Shown: positions 43,613-51,811, numbered from the stretch's first letter. The stretch is DNA of 64,000 nucleotides from Pseudomonas monsensis (GCF_014268495.2 NZ_CP077087.1:3723501-3787500); one strand, 5' to 3'. Numbers and translations are program-made. The notes: generated by a model not told the origin, from the letters alone.

Positions 43613-46360
43613 ATGGCCACAGCCAAATCCAGCGACAACACCATATTGGCGCTATACCCTCCCCACGCTCCAGAAGCCACCACCCCGGTGGTCGGTGCTG
43701 TCTATGGTGTGCCCAAGCATGTCTACGACCTCAAGCCCATGGGCCTGACCATCGTCGTCGATCCGCCGCCAGACGGCATGCTGGAAGAAGGCGATGTCAT
43801 TCGGCTACGGCTCAACGGCGCCGATACCGAAGCCACAAAGACCGTCCTGGCTGGCGAAGAAAATTCCCGTCACACCCTGTACCTGCCCAAGGGCCTGCTG
43901 CTGACCGATCGCGTCAATACCCTCGTTTACACCATCACCCGCATCAGCGAGAACAAAGGCACCTCCACGCCGGAGCTGACCCTGCTGTACAACACCATCC
44001 GCCCCGGCATCGAGGACCGCTCGCCCGGCGATAGCGCCCATTCCGAACTGCAACTGATCCTGCCCCAGGACGTGCTCGACGACGGCATCGACGCCGACCG
44101 CGCCAAACAGGGCGTGCAAGTGTGTTTCACCTACCCTTACTGCCGCGCCTACGACCAGATCCGATTGAACTGCAACGGCCAGGATGTCACGCACACCGTG
44201 ACCGCCGCCGAGGCCCCGCCCATTCCCTCGGCCGAGCCGACAACGATCTGCGTCATGGTCGACGAAGCAGTGTTCCTGAGCGCCGGGGACAACCCGAAGT
44301 TCATCTTTTCCTACACCGTCACCGACCAGCTCGGCAACGGGCCGGACACCGATTCGCCCTACTCCGGCACGGTGGAGGTCGATGTGCATCTTCGGGAAAC
44401 CCGCCTGGCCGCCCCCGATCTGGCCGAGGATCCGGACGATCCGACCGACGATCCGAGCACTATTGATCTGGACAAACTCGCCGGCAAGGATCTGACCGTA
44501 TTGGTCCAGACCTTTGCTCCGTTGTGGCAACCCAACGATAAAATCCGCGTGAACTACAGCGCCACCGCGTCGAACGGCACCGTTACCCTGCACAGTGTGG
44601 AACAGGACGTCGTGCGGGTCCCGTTCACCTACAAACTGATGGTGCCCAACGCCAAAGTAATCGCCGGCAGTGTAGTGCGGGCGAAATACGAATTGCTGAG
44701 AAATGGCAACGTCTTCGCCACTTCGAAAAATGCCGTGGCCGAAGTCATCGGCTCAGAGGTTATCGAGTTGTTGCCGCCGGCGCTGCTGAAACCAGCGGTG
44801 AGCCCGATCGACGCGCTGGCCTATCCGCAAGGCGTGACCATCCGGGTCGAATATCTGGGCGCTCTGCCAGGCGACAAAGCGCAACTGGTGGAAGTTAACC
44901 CCCCCGCAGGTGCACCAGGGTTTTCATTGGTGGAATTCAACGCCAATAAACGCACCAACACCTTGTTGAGCCAGGCTTTTCTGACCGCACGACAAGGCAA
45001 GCCCCTGGTGTTTCGCTGGCACCTGAATCGCAATAACGCAGAGGTTGCCCGATCGCTTGAACTGAACCTGAGCGTGTCGAAGATTAACGAGGGCGATACG
45101 CGTTTGCCGACGCCGCTCATTGATGGCAAGACCGGCAATGAACTCGACATCCTGCTGTTGCTGCCCACCGCCCAGCTCACCGTTACGACCTGGCCGCACG
45201 TCGAGGGTGAGCGGCTGTGGTTGCAGTACGAAGGCAAGGACAATCAGGACCAGACCGTGACCTTCGACGACCTTCGCGGTGAAGTGGGCGTGGGTGTATC
45301 AGGCTTGAGCCGGACGGTGCCGCTGGACTGGTTGAAAGACTTGAAAGATGGCAGTGAGTTGAAGGTGACGCTCAAGGTTAATTTTGATGGGGTGGCGAAT
45401 ACGGCAACGGCGGTTGGGTTTCCTCGGCGCATTTACACCGTCAGCACCGTGGAGGATGTGAAACCGACAATCGACTCAATCAAAGGCTTACCACCGAGCA
45501 ACATCGAAATCCCGGACAACGGCTACACAGTAGAAACTTCAGTGATTCTCATCGGTATAGCCGCAAGGGGCCAACAAGTTGATGTAGTGGATGGTGACGA
45601 ATCTAAAGGTGAACCCTTCGCAAGTCCGACAGATGGAGAATGGAGGCTGACTGTTACAGATCTGGACTTGGGCAGTCACAGTTTTACTGCCAAAGCGCTG
45701 TACGGCTCTGGCGCATCGTCGCCGGCCAGAACACTGACAGTAGAACCGGCATTCCCCGTCCTTGATCCCGGTGCTGACAAAACGCTGAACCTGACGACCT
45801 TCATCGTAGCCGAGGGACGGCCACCGGTGTACGCGCCGACAGAGGCGATCTTCACGCAAGCGGCATCAGGCGGTATAGGTCCCTACAAATACATCTCGTC
45901 AAACCCTGTTGTAGCCAGTGTGACCGAGCTAACAGGAACGGTAACTTGCAGAACCAATGGCACCACAAGAATCAACATCACTGACGCCAACGGTACACAA
46001 GCTTCTTACCTGGTGACGGTTGGGGGGATCAGAACCATATTGAGAAACGACTCGACTTGGCGGTCATGGCCGAACGCCCACAGTTACTGCATTTCAAGAG
46101 GTGGGCGCCTTGCCACTCTCGCTGAAATGAGAGCGTTTTATGATCTCTACGCCAAAGAACGAGCTGACGTGGCGGCCCTGCTGGGATGGCCCTTGATTCA
46201 CAATCATCCCAGCGCACTTTTCGGTGCGTGGCTTGCAGATGGCGGCGGCGGCTCACATTACTATTTCAATCTTACGGGAACCTTCGGAAATTCGGGTAGC
46301 GTCCCATGGGGTACCAATACGGATGGATATGGGCGACCAGCGTTATGTTTGTATGGCTGA
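43613..46360 (+). CDS. Modular Ig-like protein C with lectin-like tip
   Basis: A 915-residue paralogue. Its first 390 residues are nearly identical to protein D. The modules PIDALAYPQGV (about 398-490), TRLPTPLIDGK (about 500-610) and the Ig repeat (about 615-710) match protein B. A Big2-like domain (about 735-805) leads to a unique tip (about 810-915) with AHSYCISRGGRLATLAEMRA, FGAWLADGGGGSHYYFNL and RPALCLYG. This resembles the C-type-lectin-like adhesive tips of invasin/intimin proteins. No Sec signal peptide is seen. The start follows ccaggagccgtaaac. Function inferred: surface or secreted binding. Confidence 0.77.
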   Translation: MATAKSSDNTILALYPPHAPEATTPVVGAVYGVPKHVYDLKPMGLTIVVDPPPDGMLEEGDVIRLRLNGADTEATKTVLAGEENSRHTLYLPKGLLLTDRVNTLVYTITRISENKGTSTPELTLLYNTIRPGIEDRSPGDSAHSELQLILPQDVLDDGIDADRAKQGVQVCFTYPYCRAYDQIRLNCNGQDVTHTVTAAEAPPIPSAEPTTICVMVDEAVFLSAGDNPKFIFSYTVTDQLGNGPDTDSPYSGTVEVDVHLRETRLAAPDLAEDPDDPTDDPSTIDLDKLAGKDLTVLVQTFAPLWQPNDKIRVNYSATASNGTVTLHSVEQDVVRVPFTYKLMVPNAKVIAGSVVRAKYELLRNGNVFATSKNAVAEVIGSEVIELLPPALLKPAVSPIDALAYPQGVTIRVEYLGALPGDKAQLVEVNPPAGAPGFSLVEFNANKRTNTLLSQAFLTARQGKPLVFRWHLNRNNAEVARSLELNLSVSKINEGDTRLPTPLIDGKTGNELDILLLLPTAQLTVTTWPHVEGERLWLQYEGKDNQDQTVTFDDLRGEVGVGVSGLSRTVPLDWLKDLKDGSELKVTLKVNFDGVANTATAVGFPRRIYTVSTVEDVKPTIDSIKGLPPSNIEIPDNGYTVETSVILIGIAARGQQVDVVDGDESKGEPFASPTDGEWRLTVTDLDLGSHSFTAKALYGSGASSPARTLTVEPAFPVLDPGADKTLNLTTFIVAEGRPPVYAPTEAIFTQAASGGIGPYKYISSNPVVASVTELTGTVTCRTNGTTRINITDANGTQASYLVTVGGIRTILRNDSTWRSWPNAHSYCISRGGRLATLAEMRAFYDLYAKERADVAALLGWPLIHNHPSALFGAWLADGGGGSHYYFNLTGTFGNSGSVPWGTNTDGYGRPALCLYG

Positions 46361-46411
46361 TTAAACCTAACAACTAAACGGGGCCAAACCACATTTTCCC
46401 GTTTTTTAGTA

Positions 46412-46477
46412 CAAAAGATCGCAGCCTTCGGCGACTCCTGCAACAATCAGGAACTGCCGAAAGCTGCGATCTTTTGC
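46412..46477. repeat. REP-type hairpin, copy 3 of the island cassette
   Basis: caaaagatcgcag pairs with ctgcgatcttttg, after gene C. It has the same nested structure as copies 1 and 2. Confidence 0.75.
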
Positions 46478-46553
46478 TGTTGAGGGCTTACCCGATTCGC
46501 ACCGGTCCGCTAACAGTTAGCTGCACCCCGACCACTCGTCGCAAACCCCAACG

Positions 46554-46575
46554 CACCTGTCAGATCTGACAGGTG
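46554..46575. promoter_or_regulatory. 22-bp palindrome, copy 4 (perfect)
   Basis: Same arms and centre as copies 2 and 3, 61 bases before the gene D start. Confidence 0.6.
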
Positions 46576-46636
46576 CGCTTTACCCCACAACGCGCTCTGA
46601 TAACTCCTGCCCGCCCACCGTCCAGGAGCCGTAAAC

Positions 46637-49345
46637 ATGGCCACAGCCAAATCCAGCGACAACACCATATTGGCGCTATTCCCTCCCCACGCTCCAGACG
46701 CCACCTCCCCGGTGGTCGGTGCTGTCTATGGTGTGCCCAAGCATGTCTACGACCTCAAGCCCATGGGCCTGACCATCGTCGTCGATCCGCCGCCAGACGA
46801 CTTGCTGGAAGAAGGCGATGTCATTCGGCTGCGGCTCAACGGCGCCGATACCGAAGCCACAAAAACCGTCCTGGCTGGCGAAGGAAATTCCCGTCACACC
46901 CTGTACCTGCCCAAGGGCCTGCTGCTGACCGATCGCGTCAATACCCTCGTTTACACCATCACCCGCATCAGCGAGAACAAAGGCACCTCCACGCCGGAGC
47001 TGACTCTGCTGTACAACACCATCCGCCCCGGCATCGAGGACCGCTCGCCCGGCGATAGCGCCCATTCGGAACTGCAACTGATCCTGCCCCAGGACGTGCT
47101 CGACGACGGCATCGACGCCGACCGCGCCAAACAGGGCGTGCAAGTGTGTTTCACCTACCCTTACTGCCGCGCCTACGACCAGATCCGATTGAACTGCAAC
47201 GGCCAGGATGTCACGCACACCGTGACCGCCGCCGAGGCCCCGCCCATTCCCTCGGCCGAGCCGACAACGATCTGCGTCATGGTCGAGGAAGCGGTGTTCC
47301 TGAGCGCCGGGGACAACCCGAAGTTCATCTTTTCCTACACCGTCACCGACCAGCTCGGCAACGGGCCGGACACCGATTCGCCCTACTCCGGCACGGTGGA
47401 GGTCGATGTGCATCTTAGGGAAACCCGCCTGGCCGCCCCCGATCTGGCCGAGGATCCGGATGACCCGACCGACGATCCGAGCACCATCGATCTGGACAAA
47501 CTCGCCGGCAAGGACCTGACCGTATTGGTCCAGACCTTTGCTCCGTTGTGGCAACCCAACGATAAAATCCGCGTGAGCTACAGCGCCACCTCGTCGAACG
47601 GCACCGTTACCCTGCACAGCGTGGAACAGGACGTCGTGCGGATCCCGTTCACCTACAAACTGATGGTGCCCAACGCCAAAGTAATCGCCGGCAGTGTAGT
47701 GCGGGCGAAATACGAATTGCTGAGAAATGGCAACGTCTTCGCCACTTCGAAAAATGCCGTGGCCGAAGTTACCGGCTCAGAGGTTATCGAGTTGTTGCCG
47801 CCGGTGCTGCTGAAGGCGGTGAATCCGATCGACGTTCTGGCGTATCCGCAGGGCGTGACCATTCAGGTCGAGTATTTAGAACACCTGCCAGGCGACAAAG
47901 CGCGGCTGGTGGAAGTTAACCCACCCGCAGGTGCACCAGGGTTTCCATTGGTGGAATTCAACGCCAATAAACGCACCAACACCTTGTTGAGTCAGGCTTT
48001 TCTGACCGCACGACAAGGCAAGCCCCTGGTGTTTCGCTGGCACCTGAATCGCAATAACGCAGAGGTTGCCCAATCGCATGAGCTGAACCTGAGCGTGTCG
48101 AAGATTACCGAGGGCGATGCACGTTTGCCGACGCCGGTGGTGGATGGCAAGACCGGCAATGAACTCGACGTGGCGTTGTTACAGCCCACCGCCCTGCTCA
48201 CCGTTGCGGCATGGCCGCACGTCCAGGGTGAGCGGCTGTGGTTGCAATACGAGGGCAAGGACAATCAGGACCAGACCGTGACGTTCGACGACCTTCGCGG
48301 TGAAGTGGGCGTGGGTGCGCCAGGCTTGAGCCGGGCGGTGCCACTGGCCTGGCTGAAAGGCTTGAAAGATGGCCGTGACTTGAAGGTGACACTCAAGGTT
48401 AATTTTGACGGGGTGGCGAACGCGGCGACGGCGGTGGGGTTTCCGGTGCGCTCTTATACCGTCAAGGCAGGCGCCGACGTGCAACCAGTGATCACCCGGG
48501 CCGAAGACAGCCAAGGCGTGGAGATCCCGCAGGGAGGCACGACACGTGACACCACCGTGATCTTCATCGGTAAAGCGAGCCCGGGTCAGAAGGTGCAAGT
48601 CTTCGATGGGGCCGCCGACGAGGGCGAAGCCAGCGCCGATCCGGTGACTGGTATCTGGAGCCACAGGATCGGCGGACTGACCGCCACGGAGCACCGTTTC
48701 ACCGCCAAGGCCTTGTACGGTTCAGGTCAGACATCGACCGTGCGCACCCTGAAAGTCTCCACGTTGCCCGAGCTGATTATTGAAAAAACACCGGTGGTGC
48801 TCAGCGCTCGCAACTGGATCGCGGTCGGGGAAGAATTGCAGAAAATTCTGGTCGCCAACCCGACCCCGCCGATCGGCACCTACGCAGACCGATTTCCGCA
48901 GCAAGGCACCCCGCCCTATACCTACACGTCTGCCAATGAGGCGATTGCCGTTGCCAACCCAACCAACGGGCGGATTTCCGGGACGGGGAATGGCACGACG
49001 ACCATTACCGTTGTGGATGCGAGTGGAGATGTGGTGGAGATTCAGGTGACGGTGAGTGGGGTTAGGCGGATACATCGGTCGCCTACCCAGTTCAACAGCG
49101 TCCTACCGTCCGACGAATGGCGACACACCCAAGACCTTGGAATAATCGCCCCCGTATTCGTATTTCAAGAAATGGAAACGTTCTTCCCTTGCCAGCTATC
49201 ATCCGCCCCCGTCGCTCCACACCCCAATTCCACGATAGGGGCGGTCCAAAGTAATTCCTGCATGACGGTCGGAAGTGACCGCAAATGGAGCATGGTCGGT
49301 GGTTCTCACGGGCCTTTTTTCCATTCTTTGGGATACTCAGTTTGA
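46637..49345 (+). CDS. Modular Ig-like protein D
   Basis: A 902-residue paralogue, nearly identical to protein C over the first 390 residues, then progressively different. It has PIDVLAYPQGV (about 398-490), the TRLPTP-like module, an Ig repeat (about 615-710, ending TAKALYGSGQTSTVRTL) and a Big2-like domain (about 725-815, PPYTYTSANEAIAVANPTNG). The short unique tip (about 815-902) has two Cys (FFPCQLSS and SNSCMTVG). No signal peptide. The start and leader are as in gene C. The C-terminal tip is unrelated to those of A, B and C, as far as I can see. Confidence 0.75.
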   Translation: MATAKSSDNTILALFPPHAPDATSPVVGAVYGVPKHVYDLKPMGLTIVVDPPPDDLLEEGDVIRLRLNGADTEATKTVLAGEGNSRHTLYLPKGLLLTDRVNTLVYTITRISENKGTSTPELTLLYNTIRPGIEDRSPGDSAHSELQLILPQDVLDDGIDADRAKQGVQVCFTYPYCRAYDQIRLNCNGQDVTHTVTAAEAPPIPSAEPTTICVMVEEAVFLSAGDNPKFIFSYTVTDQLGNGPDTDSPYSGTVEVDVHLRETRLAAPDLAEDPDDPTDDPSTIDLDKLAGKDLTVLVQTFAPLWQPNDKIRVSYSATSSNGTVTLHSVEQDVVRIPFTYKLMVPNAKVIAGSVVRAKYELLRNGNVFATSKNAVAEVTGSEVIELLPPVLLKAVNPIDVLAYPQGVTIQVEYLEHLPGDKARLVEVNPPAGAPGFPLVEFNANKRTNTLLSQAFLTARQGKPLVFRWHLNRNNAEVAQSHELNLSVSKITEGDARLPTPVVDGKTGNELDVALLQPTALLTVAAWPHVQGERLWLQYEGKDNQDQTVTFDDLRGEVGVGAPGLSRAVPLAWLKGLKDGRDLKVTLKVNFDGVANAATAVGFPVRSYTVKAGADVQPVITRAEDSQGVEIPQGGTTRDTTVIFIGKASPGQKVQVFDGAADEGEASADPVTGIWSHRIGGLTATEHRFTAKALYGSGQTSTVRTLKVSTLPELIIEKTPVVLSARNWIAVGEELQKILVANPTPPIGTYADRFPQQGTPPYTYTSANEAIAVANPTNGRISGTGNGTTTITVVDASGDVVEIQVTVSGVRRIHRSPTQFNSVLPSDEWRHTQDLGIIAPVFVFQEMETFFPCQLSSAPVAPHPNSTIGAVQSNSCMTVGSDRKWSMVGGSHGPFFHSLGYSV

Positions 49346-49406
49346 CCACATAACGTATCAACGTAATCGCCAAAACAAACATCACAGCCGGATGATGGAG
49401 AAACGT

Positions 49407-49444
49407 AATTCCCCTCCCTCCCGCCAAGGGCGTGGAGGGGAATT
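49407..49444. repeat. Inverted repeat after gene D
   Basis: aattcccctcc (49407-49417) and ggaggggaatt (49434-49444) are perfect 11-bp arms, about 60 bases past the gene D stop. A role as transcription end is possible, but there is no T-run. Confidence 0.55.
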
Positions 49445-49467
49445 GATTCTGTCGCTGGCAGGCAGAT

Positions 49468-49501
49468 CAAAAGATCGCAGCCTTCGGCGGCGATCTTTTG
49501 C
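49468..49501. repeat. Shortened REP hairpin, copy 4
   Basis: caaaagatcgcagccttcgg then cggcgatcttttg; it lacks the middle part of copies 1-3. Confidence 0.7.
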
Positions 49502-49738
49502 ACTTAAACCACAGCGTTTAAAAAACACCTTCAGACACGTCTTACAGGCTACACATCCTTGCGCCATTGCCTACAGCTACGCCAGAATCGGCCGGCTTGT
49601 GGGTCTTGGGTGCGGGTTCTATTGTGGGTCGGTCGCTGATTGTTCAGTGATCGGGTTTAGCAGCCCGGGTTTTCTCTAGACGCACAAAGTCCGTTGCCGT
49701 TATGGCGGCTTTGCGTGGGGCACTTCGGTGCGCCGGGT
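49502..49738 (+). other. Non-coding stretch upstream of the DUF6124 gene
   Basis: No gene is supported. From about 49600 the sequence is G/T-rich with short hairpins, for example 49681-49717 (gcacaaag ... ctttgcgt) and gcac-ttcg-gtgc at 49720-49731. I recall similar text upstream of other Pseudomonas genes of this family, so it is probably the 5' part of the structured leader listed next. Confidence 0.45.
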
Positions 49739-49830
49739 TCTAGAGTCCTGGTCTGCTAACCCGCGTACAGCCGCCACCTCCTTCGTTAGCAGCGAACGGT
49801 GGCCGCTTCACTACTCTAGAGGCTTTACCC
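49739..49830 (+). promoter_or_regulatory. Structured leader with pseudoknot and ribosome-site-covering stem
   Basis: Three nested or interleaved pairings are visible. The outer stem is tctagag (49739-49745) with ctctaga (49814-49820), whose right arm overlaps the Shine-Dalgarno agagg (49818-49822). Inside, ctgctaac (49753-49760) pairs with gttagcag (49785-49792), and gccacc (49773-49778) pairs with ggtggc (49798-49803). The last two cross each other, giving an H-type pseudoknot. All pairs are perfect Watson-Crick. This layout suggests translational control of the downstream gene. Confidence 0.6.
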
Positions 49831-50190
49831 ATGATTAAACCAACACCAAACCCGCCCGAAACCGACGCCACCTCCCCCTACGAATCCCTCGACTCAAAAA
49901 AACTCCACGAAGCCGCCGACCGCGCCCTCGATCACTACCTCTGCCCGCCCGGCTCCCCCCCACCGCCACGCAGAAGCCGCGGAATGTACGCCGTCACCGC
50001 TGACTTCAAAAACGAAGAACTGCTGGTCGATGCCAGCGACACACTCGCTTCAGCCAGAACCATCGCCCATGACGCCGCCGCCCTGTTGCCGGCAGCGCAG
50101 CGCCGGACGCTGTTGGGGATTGCGCAACTGATCATGCTGAGTGAGCTGGCGGTGAACCGCGCGCTGGATAATCTGCAATTGCCTCAATAG
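49831..50190 (+). CDS. DUF6124 family protein
   Basis: A 119-residue soluble protein of a Pseudomonas-specific family (DUF6124/DUF3077-like by memory). It has a Pro-rich N-terminus (IKPTPNPPETDATSPYESLD), KKLHEAADRALDHYL, then a helical C-terminal half (residues 65-119) with LLVDASDTLASARTIAHD. Function unknown. Its ribosome binding site lies inside a predicted leader stem, so expression is probably regulated at translation. It is the last gene of the 36.4-50.5 kb island. Confidence 0.8.
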   Translation: MIKPTPNPPETDATSPYESLDSKKLHEAADRALDHYLCPPGSPPPPRRSRGMYAVTADFKNEELLVDASDTLASARTIAHDAAALLPAAQRRTLLGIAQLIMLSELAVNRALDNLQLPQ

Positions 50191-50236
50191 CAGGGATCTG
50201 TGACAAGGACTGAGCAAGGCGTTGTGGCCCCTGACG

Positions 50237-50332
50237 CCTTCGCGGGCAAGCCCGCTCCCACTGGTTCTGCGTGTAAATACAGGTTTGTGAGCAACACCGC
50301 CTCCTGTGGGAGCAGGCTTGCCCGCGATGACG
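50237..50332. repeat. REP/BIME pair
   Basis: cttcgcgggcaagcccgctc (near 50238) and an inverted partner gagcaggcttgcccgcgatg (near 50310) with a spacer, typical of fluorescent Pseudomonas. Confidence 0.8.
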
Positions 50333-50364
50333 GCCTCACAGCCAGCACAAGTCTTAGGTAAAAA

Positions 50365-50434
50365 GGGGACAGACCACGTTTTCGGAATACTCTCTAAACG
50401 CTCATAGCAAAAATGCTAAACGTGGTCTGTCCCC
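50365..50434. repeat. 17-bp perfect inverted repeat
   Basis: ggggacagaccacgttt (50365-50381) and aaacgtggtctgtcccc (50418-50434) with a 36-base spacer that contains a smaller dyad (agcaaaaatgct). It sits directly beside the duplicated MFS end and may be a remnant of a mobile repeat. Confidence 0.65.
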
Positions 50435-50443
50435 ATTTATTCT

Positions 50444-50511
50444 GATGACGACGATACTCGGCATAGTCTTCCTGCCGAAAGCCAAGGATCGCGACACTCT
50501 CAAGAATTGCA
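50444..50511 (+). pseudogene. Degenerate copy of the MFS transporter 3' end
   Basis: Aligned without gaps to 36347-36414, this 68-base stretch differs at about 8 positions by my count (roughly 88% identity). It reads MTTILGIVFLPKAKDRDTLK against MTAVLGIFFLPETKDRDILK in the intact gene; its stop codon is lost (TTGC in place of TTGA). It is a direct repeat flanking the Ig-like/DUF6124 island. Confidence 0.75.
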
Positions 50512-50556
50512 CCCGATGCGTCGCCCTCCCCATCAGCGGAGGGCGACGCGCAGGTT

Positions 50557-50787
50557 TCAACGCAGCAACCAGCGCGCCATCAGCCGAGCGCTCAACGGCA
50601 GCATCCAGTAGACCATGTTGAAAGAGATCAACCCGGCCACTACCACTTTGAACAGCCATGCTGGCCAGTGCAGGTTCGACATCTCCAGCAGCGCCGCCAA
50701 TCCCCAGGGCATGCTCACCGACAGCGGCAAAACGATCAGCCATGACAATACCCAGTGCTTCCAGCGGGCCCCCGAATGGCTGCTCAT
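50557..50787 (-). CDS. DUF2798 family small membrane protein
   Basis: A 76-residue protein with two hydrophobic helices (about residues 12-34 and 44-64) and a basic end, matching the DUF2798 pattern (WLIVLPLSVSMPWGLA, FNMVYWMLPLSARLM). Its ATG overlaps the stop of the catalase-like gene, so it is the last gene of the GMC-aldehyde dehydrogenase-catalase operon. Function unknown. Confidence 0.7.
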   Translation of the reverse strand: MSSHSGARWKHWVLSWLIVLPLSVSMPWGLAALLEMSNLHWPAWLFKVVVAGLISFNMVYWMLPLSARLMARWLLR

Positions 50788-51806
50788 CGTTGCTGTCGCC
50801 GGAGTACCGCGCGCTGATAGATGCGATCCCGCGCCAGCGTCATTGGATCGGCACTGAGACTGATGCCGTCAAGCAACCGTCCCGGACTGAATGCCAACCG
50901 CTGCTGGGCGACGAGTTGCGCATTGGCCGGCTCCAGTGAGTCAAGGCTGAAGACTCCCAACTCGACCTCCTGATGCTGACGCGACCACGAAACAGAACCG
51001 TCTTCGATCGCATCCTGCGCTGACGCCAATTGCAATACCAGACGCAGCGTCAGCGATCCTTTGGCCAGTTGCTCTGCCATTTCCGACTGCAAGTAATCCG
51101 CCGGCTTCGCCGCCGCCTCGGCGTCACTCAATAGCGGCTGCATGAGCAGTGGCTCGATACGGTAACGGCCGATTGTTTGAACGCCCTGATGATTACTGAA
51201 TACCAGTGCGTTGACCGCGAAGTATTCGAGCCCCGCATAACTGCGCGGCGCCGGTTTCGGTGCATCGAGGAAAGCCCGCGCCCGTGGATGGCTCGCCAGA
51301 TAGCGGTGCAGTGGCAGCGGATCGGGAGGTGTGGCGACATTAGCGGCAATGCCTTGCAGGAAGATCAGAAAATCTTCGGGCGTGGCCACCGGAAAGCCGT
51401 CGAACGAGTGCGTCACGATATCGGTGACCTCGCCGTCTGCCAGGGTAAAACGAACTGCCAGACCACGCGGGCTGGCCAGCGGATCACCGTCAGCGGTGGC
51501 GGGTACGCCACTGAAGTTGGAGAACCGCAGTACCACCGGCACCGTTTGGCCCTGAAAATGCGCAGCCCGGCTGAGGGTGCTGGCGCTCGGCGAAGCCCTG
51601 AATGTACCGTTCACCAACAGGCCTTTGGCATGGGTGGCACGAAACCCCGGATGACGGCCGAAGGTGGCATTGAGTGCATCGAGCAAAGCGTCGTACAACG
51701 GCTCTGGGGCCATCGCGTCGTTCCTTGTGTCGTTGGCAAACAAGGTTGAGGATGATGCCAGCGTCCCGGCCAGCACGGCGCCGATCAGCAAGCGTTGCAA
51801 GCACAT
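50784..51806 (-). CDS. Exported catalase-related peroxidase
   Basis: A 340-residue minimal catalase-family haem protein of the SrpA/catalase-related peroxidase type, with a Sec signal peptide (LQRLLIGAVLAGTLASSS). Family sequences are HAKGLLVNGTF, LRFSNFSGVPATADGDPLAS, PRGLAVRF and HSFDGFPVATPEDFLIFL; the proximal haem Tyr is probably in the region of GRYRIEPLL. It likely removes peroxide made by the upstream GMC oxidase. ATG at 51806 has an ideal site (caggagtgaatgcc), better than the GTG at 51815 that overlaps the upstream stop. Confidence 0.88.
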   Translation of the reverse strand: MCLQRLLIGAVLAGTLASSSTLFANDTRNDAMAPEPLYDALLDALNATFGRHPGFRATHAKGLLVNGTFRASPSASTLSRAAHFQGQTVPVVLRFSNFSGVPATADGDPLASPRGLAVRFTLADGEVTDIVTHSFDGFPVATPEDFLIFLQGIAANVATPPDPLPLHRYLASHPRARAFLDAPKPAPRSYAGLEYFAVNALVFSNHQGVQTIGRYRIEPLLMQPLLSDAEAAAKPADYLQSEMAEQLAKGSLTLRLVLQLASAQDAIEDGSVSWSRQHQEVELGVFSLDSLEPANAQLVAQQRLAFSPGRLLDGISLSADPMTLARDRIYQRAVLRRQQR

Positions 51807-51811
51807 GGCAT

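Noticed and set aside
45990..46360. Diversity-generating retroelement variable region at the lectin-like tip of protein C
   Set aside because: The fold type would fit, but there is no reverse transcriptase, no template repeat and no adenine-biased variation in the window.
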